Part shown: positions 7,132 through 9,837 of the stretch, piece after piece
Layout of the letters: each line of letters begins with the position of its first letter
How positions within the stretch are numbered: position 1 is the stretch's first letter
Source: Clostridia bacterium
GTDB lineage: Bacteria > Bacillota_A > Clostridia > Peptostreptococcales > JAAYPU01
Assembly (NCBI GenBank): GCA_022360735.1
Contig: JAKSCF010000468.1
Coordinates: forward strand, 1 to 9,837
DNA length: 9,837 bases
Reading direction: 5' to 3'
Made by a program: the position numbers and the translations under genes
The notes under the pieces: generated by a model
Told to the model about the DNA's origin: nothing
Seen by the model: the letters and a program-made list of their open reading frames with translations, nothing else
The model's database searches: none

Positions 7132-7148
7132 TTATTTGGAGGCTGTTT

Positions 7149-7502
7149 ATGAAATTGTCAGAAATCAAGGAGGTTTTAAACTGTAAATGTATTACCGGAC
7201 AAGATTTATTAGATGAATATGAGGTGGATCGAGCTTTTGGAAGCGACTTAATGAGTGATGTACTGGCTTTTTCAGATTCTAATACGCTGCTTCTCACTGG
7301 ATTAATTAATCCTCAGGTCATTCGAACAGCTGAGATGATGGATATTACAGCGATCGTTTTTGTTAGAGGGAAAAAGCCAAGTGAGGAAACGATTCAGTTA
7401 GCAAAGGAGACCAATAAGATTCTTCTTTGTACACCGCTTATTCTTTATACTTCTTGTGGCATACTATATGCAAACGGTTTGAAAGGAGTTTGCATTGAAT
7501 GA
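7149..7502 (+). CDS. DRTGG-domain protein (first of two)
   Basis: This small 117-residue cytoplasmic protein resembles the DRTGG fold, the domain also found before CBS domains and in phosphotransacetylase-type proteins. Its clearest family mark is GSDLMSDVLA (31-40). The rest alternates short beta strands and helices (LLLTGL, ITAIVFVRG, ILLCTP), as expected for a Rossmann-like ligand-binding domain. There are no obvious catalytic residues, and it has no membrane segment or DNA-binding helix. GGAGG lies 6 nt before the ATG. The stop overlaps the next gene's start by 4 nt (ATGA), indicating translational coupling to the RsbW-like ATPase. Its biochemical role is unknown; a small-molecule or nucleotide sensor is an inference from the fold. 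Confidence 0.82.
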   Translation: MKLSEIKEVLNCKCITGQDLLDEYEVDRAFGSDLMSDVLAFSDSNTLLLTGLINPQVIRTAEMMDITAIVFVRGKKPSEETIQLAKETNKILLCTPLILYTSCGILYANGLKGVCIE

Positions 7503-7954
7503 TGAATCAAGATTTTTTAAAATATGATTATGATGTGGAACAATATAATTTTACCAGAGCTGGTGAAGCATCCAGTGCCATTAAAACTAGGTTAAAAAAA
7601 CTGGGATTAGATCCTCAATTAATTAGAAAAATTGCCATAGCTTCATATGAAGCTGAAATTAATATCATCATTCACTCAAATGGGGGGACACTTTCACTTT
7701 TAATTCATCCCAAAATGATTAAGATTATTGCCCACGATAGGGGACCGGGAATTGAAGACATTCCATTAGCTATGAAAGAAGGATACTCCACAGCGTCAGA
7801 AACTGCAAGAGAATATGGTTTTGGTGCAGGAATGGGATTATCCAATATCAATAGGTACTGTGATGATTTAAAAATAGAATCTGCCAAAGGCAAGGATACC
7901 ATAATAACAATGGATTTTAAATTGGATATGGATGGTGAAAAAAATGAAGATTAG
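7499..7954 (+). CDS. RsbW-like GHKL ATPase (anti-sigma-factor kinase family)
   Basis: This 151-residue protein consists of a single HATPase_c domain of the RsbW/SpoIIAB type. Visible motifs are the N-box with E51, N55 and H59 (YEAEINIIIHS), the G1 box DRGPGI (80-85), and the Gly-rich lid GFGAGMGLSNI (107-117). All key ATP-binding residues are present, including the Glu used as catalytic base in anti-sigma kinases. Such proteins bind sigma factors or phosphorylate STAS antagonists. No sigma factor or STAS gene is nearby, so the partner is unknown and may be one of the DRTGG neighbours. Two adjacent ATGs (7499, 7502) are possible starts; AAAGGAG (7482-7488) is 10 nt from the first, and TGA 7496 rules out anything earlier. 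It overlaps the second DRTGG gene. Confidence 0.9.
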   Translation: MMNQDFLKYDYDVEQYNFTRAGEASSAIKTRLKKLGLDPQLIRKIAIASYEAEINIIIHSNGGTLSLLIHPKMIKIIAHDRGPGIEDIPLAMKEGYSTASETAREYGFGAGMGLSNINRYCDDLKIESAKGKDTIITMDFKLDMDGEKNED

Positions 7955-8273
7955 TGATTTGATTCAAACAGGGGAGTTTAAACAAGTAACCGACTTAAAT
8001 TTAGAAAAGACATTAGAAGGTATATATTGCGGTGATTTGCTTAGCTGGGTAATGTCTCATGCTAAAGAGGGTGAGGCATGGATAACCGTCCAAACGCATA
8101 TTAATGTCATTGCAGTTGCATCACTTTTGAATTTGGCGTGTATTATTATACCGGAAAATATAGAAGTTGAAGCAGATACCATTGAAAAAGCGACATCTGA
8201 AGAAATTCCTATTTTAGCGACAAGTTTAAATGCTTATGGGATATTTAAAAAAGTATATGAATTAGGAATGTGA
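7944..8273 (+). CDS. DRTGG-domain protein (second of two)
   Basis: This protein has 109 residues from ATG 7944. Typical segments are CGDLLSWVMSHAKEGEAWIT (about 32-51) and INVIAVASLLNLACIII (about 56-72), followed by a helix and the strand EIPILATSLNAYG. Annotation pipelines often label this family as DRTGG or HPr-kinase-like, but it lacks a P-loop and is not a kinase on its own. It is a distant paralogue of the protein encoded at 7149-7502 rather than a recent copy. I prefer 7944 because the sequence then begins MKISDLI, like the first copy (MKLSEIK). ATG 7932 would add four residues. Its start overlaps the ATPase gene by 11 nt, and its stop is 4 nt before the PHP gene, so all are co-translated from one message. 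Confidence 0.82.
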   Translation: MKISDLIQTGEFKQVTDLNLEKTLEGIYCGDLLSWVMSHAKEGEAWITVQTHINVIAVASLLNLACIIIPENIEVEADTIEKATSEEIPILATSLNAYGIFKKVYELGM

Positions 8274-8277
8274 TAAT

Positions 8278-9003
8278 ATGAAATTGTCATATGATTTGCA
8301 TATACATACTGCTCTTTCACCGTGTGCATCAGACGATATGACACCAAATAATATTGTCAATATGTCGTTATTAAAAGGTTTGGATGTCATAGCAATAACC
8401 GACCATAATAGCGTAGAAAATTGTGCGGCAACTATCAAAGCTGCAGAAAATAAAGATATTATAGTAATTCCGGGGATGGAGCTTCAAACCGCTGAAGATG
8501 TACATCTCCTATGTTTTTTTGAAAAAATTGAACAAGCTTTTGAATTGCAAGAAATGGTTAATGAGAAAATATTAAAAATGGATAATAACCCAAGTGTATT
8601 GGGCAACCAACATCTATTGAATCATGAGGATGAAATTATTGGTGAAAAAAAGGAAATGCTGTTAATTTCATCTGGCTTATCCCTCAATGATGCAATATCA
8701 AGAGTTAAAAGTTTGGACGGGGTTCCGGTACCGGCACATATCGATAGAGGCCATAATTCTTTAATCGTTAACTTAGGTTTTGTTCCGGAAAACCTGAATG
8801 TTAACTTATTAGAAATATCACAACAAGGAAATTTGGAACAATTGATGAAGGTGTATAAGAATTTGAGGCAGTATCATTATATAACGAATTCGGACGCCCA
8901 CTATTTAGGAAATATATCAGAGCGTATTCGATTCATAGAGGCGGAGAATAAAACCGTTAAAGCTGTAATCGAAGCATTAAAACAAGGAGGTGGACTCCAT
9001 TGA
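8278..9003 (+). CDS. PHP-domain metal-dependent phosphoesterase
   Basis: This 241-residue stand-alone PHP protein is related to the TrpH/YciV group, whose known members hydrolyse nucleoside 3',5'-bisphosphates or short RNA 5' ends. Metal-binding residues are visible in order: H8 and H10 (DLHIHT), D42-H43 (ITDHNS), E68 (PGMEL), H76 (DVHLL), H154 (PAHIDR), and D206-H208 (NSDAH). All are intact, so an active trinuclear-metal hydrolase is expected. A less conserved insert (about 95-130) with extra His residues may shape substrate choice. The substrate is unknown. There is no polymerase or histidinol-phosphatase context. It begins 4 nt after the DRTGG gene and overlaps the following ATPase gene by 4 nt (TTGA). 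The ribosome binding site is weak (AGGA), consistent with coupling. Confidence 0.9.
   Translation: MKLSYDLHIHTALSPCASDDMTPNNIVNMSLLKGLDVIAITDHNSVENCAATIKAAENKDIIVIPGMELQTAEDVHLLCFFEKIEQAFELQEMVNEKILKMDNNPSVLGNQHLLNHEDEIIGEKKEMLLISSGLSLNDAISRVKSLDGVPVPAHIDRGHNSLIVNLGFVPENLNVNLLEISQQGNLEQLMKVYKNLRQYHYITNSDAHYLGNISERIRFIEAENKTVKAVIEALKQGGGLH
8985..8990 (+). promoter_or_regulatory. Ribosome binding site fixing a TTG start
   Basis: AGGAGG, inside the PHP gene, lies 9 nt before TTG 9000. The stop codon TGA of the PHP gene overlaps this start (TTGA), which supports translational coupling. Confidence 0.75.
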
Positions 9004-9545
9004 AAGAGTTATCGCTGCATATTTTAGATATTGTTCAAAATAGTATAAGAGCAGAAGCAACGGATATTTGCGTTAAAATATGTGAAAACACACTCAAGAA
9101 CTTGTTAGAGATTCAGATCATTGATAATGGAACAGGCATGGATCAAGAAACTTTGAATCGTGCGATAGATCCTTTTTGGACGTCCAGAACCACTAGAAAA
9201 GTAGGCTTAGGAATACCATTATTTAAAGCAGCCGCAGAAGCATGCGAAGGGTTTTTAGATATTAAATCTAAATTAGGAGAAGGTACTGAGGTGACAGTTC
9301 AGTTTCAACGAGAACATATCGATCGAGCGCCTTTAGGCAATATGGCAGAAACCATGTCTTTGCTCATTATGACCAATGAACACATTAATTTTTTATACAG
9401 CCATATTTTTGATGAAAAAGAGTATGCATTAGATACTAAGGCGTTAAGAGAAATTCTGGGAGATGTGCCTTTAAGCAATCTGGATGTTGTTGAATGGATA
9501 AAGAGTAACATTAAAGAAGGGTTAACCGAAATAGGATGCACTTGA
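9000..9545 (+). CDS. Histidine-kinase-type GHKL ATPase without a dimerization domain
   Basis: The product has 181 residues. Residues 1-105 are an HATPase_c domain: N-box with N14 (LDIVQNSIRA), G1 box DNGTGM (42-47), an F-box-like FWTS (59-62), and the lid RKVGLGIPLF (66-75). It starts directly at the N-box, with no HisKA helix and no phosphorylatable His ahead of it. It therefore cannot be a conventional sensor kinase by itself. Residues 106-181 form an unfamiliar C-terminal extension, probably helical (MAETMSLLIM, TKALREILG). I infer an ATP-binding or kinase partner for other products of the operon. This is the second, quite different GHKL ATPase in the same unit. It is the last gene before a terminator. 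Confidence 0.88.
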   Translation: MKELSLHILDIVQNSIRAEATDICVKICENTLKNLLEIQIIDNGTGMDQETLNRAIDPFWTSRTTRKVGLGIPLFKAAAEACEGFLDIKSKLGEGTEVTVQFQREHIDRAPLGNMAETMSLLIMTNEHINFLYSHIFDEKEYALDTKALREILGDVPLSNLDVVEWIKSNIKEGLTEIGCT

Positions 9546-9584
9546 TAGGCTATTCAACATACCTTTTAAAGAATTGAGAAGAAT

Positions 9585-9609
9585 AAAAAGAGTCATATGA
9601 CTTTTTTTT
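9585..9609 (+). terminator. Rho-independent terminator of the DRTGG/ATPase/PHP operon
   Basis: AAAAAGAGTC (9585-9594) pairs with the sequence beginning GACTTTT (9599 onward), with one G-U pair, around the loop ATAT. The core AGTCATATGACT is a perfect palindrome. Eight T residues end at 9609. It begins 39 nt after the last stop codon. Confidence 0.85.
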
Positions 9610-9648
9610 CAGGTTATCGAAAAAGTACTACAAAAATGAATACAGGTG

Positions 9649-9837
9649 TATGAATATTCGTTATTTTGTGTTCATTTGGTCAGAAAATTTAGGTGGCAGA
9701 TAAGCTATAAAAGTCGTGCACAGACAGGATGTCTGTGAGCAAACTTTAGCAATGGACGGCGATTGTTTGCTGTTAGACTTTTATAGCTTAGCTGCTGCCA
9801 AAGTTTCTCCAAATAAATGCAGTAACGAATATTTATA
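9649..9837. repeat. Long Y-shaped inverted repeat (MITE-like element or structured RNA)
   Basis: The two ends form a nearly continuous stem. 9649-9663 pairs with 9823-9837 (15 pairs, one G-U). 9666-9679 pairs with 9809-9822 with one mismatch. 9685-9699 pairs with 9792-9806 with one mismatch. 9701-9715 pairs perfectly with 9776-9790 (TAAGCTATAAAAGTC). The tip carries hairpin 1 (CACAGACA 9719-9726 / TGTCTGTG 9730-9737, loop GGA) and hairpin 2 (AGCAAA 9738-9743 / TTTGCT 9766-9771, with inner CAAT/ATTG). It holds no significant coding frame. It follows the operon terminator. The window ends at its last paired base, so the true end is not known. It matches neither the 6S RNA bubble layout nor a typical intron that I recognise. 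Confidence 0.85.

Noticed and set aside
9649..9837. 6S RNA or signal-recognition-particle RNA
   Set aside because: The length is similar, but there is no central open bubble as in 6S and no GGAA-type SRP tip. The branched tip does not fit either.
1..9837. CRISPR array, tRNA, rRNA, transposase or phage genes
   Set aside because: No regularly spaced repeats, tRNA-like cloverleaf, rRNA segments, DDE transposase or phage structural genes are visible. The only mobile-like candidate is the non-coding element at 9649-9837.

Overview
The window looks like chromosome from a low-GC, Gram-positive anaerobe of the Clostridia. The signs are AT-rich DNA, strong AGGAGG-type ribosome binding sites, TTG starts, a Bacillus/Clostridium-type SOS box, a lipoprotein solute-binding protein, and a DRTGG/ATPase/PHP gene set of a kind found in clostridial genomes. 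I do not assign a species. Every gene I accept is on the + strand.

Layout. 1-288 holds no gene, only weak inverted repeats and then the recA promoter. 289-300 is a perfect SOS box, followed by recA (331-1359) and a terminator (about 1428-1454). Next is a secreted three-SH3b NlpC/P60 peptidoglycan hydrolase. Its natural start appears to be an ATA codon at 1510, with a 35-nt inverted repeat just upstream; it ends at 2610 and is followed by a terminator at 2671-2699. A roughly 300-nt gap leads to a two-gene unit: a PhnD-like lipoprotein (2917-3810) and a membrane dCache-HAMP-GGDEF-EAL protein (3844-6318). Together they look like an extracytoplasmic sensing unit that controls cyclic di-GMP. No PhnC or PhnE transporter genes accompany them here.

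From 6388 to 9545 runs a tightly packed series: a membrane-anchored SPOR-domain protein, then DRTGG protein, RsbW-like ATPase, DRTGG protein, PHP phosphoesterase, and histidine-kinase-type ATPase. The last five overlap or nearly touch, so they are almost certainly co-transcribed. A terminator at 9585-9609 closes the unit. From family knowledge, similar sets occur beside electron-bifurcating [FeFe]-hydrogenase genes in Clostridia and Thermotogae. No hydrogenase gene is present in this window, and the biochemical job of the set is unknown to me.

The last 189 nt (9649-9837) form a remarkable long imperfect inverted repeat. Its base-paired stem of about 55-60 pairs is capped by two smaller hairpins, giving a Y shape. 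It could be a MITE-like mobile repeat or a structured RNA. The window ends exactly at its last pairing base, so it may continue.

The items most worth a second look are the terminal Y-shaped element, the DRTGG/ATPase/PHP operon, the dCache sensor that keeps all amino-acid-sensor motif residues except the carboxylate-binding Arg, and the ATA start.
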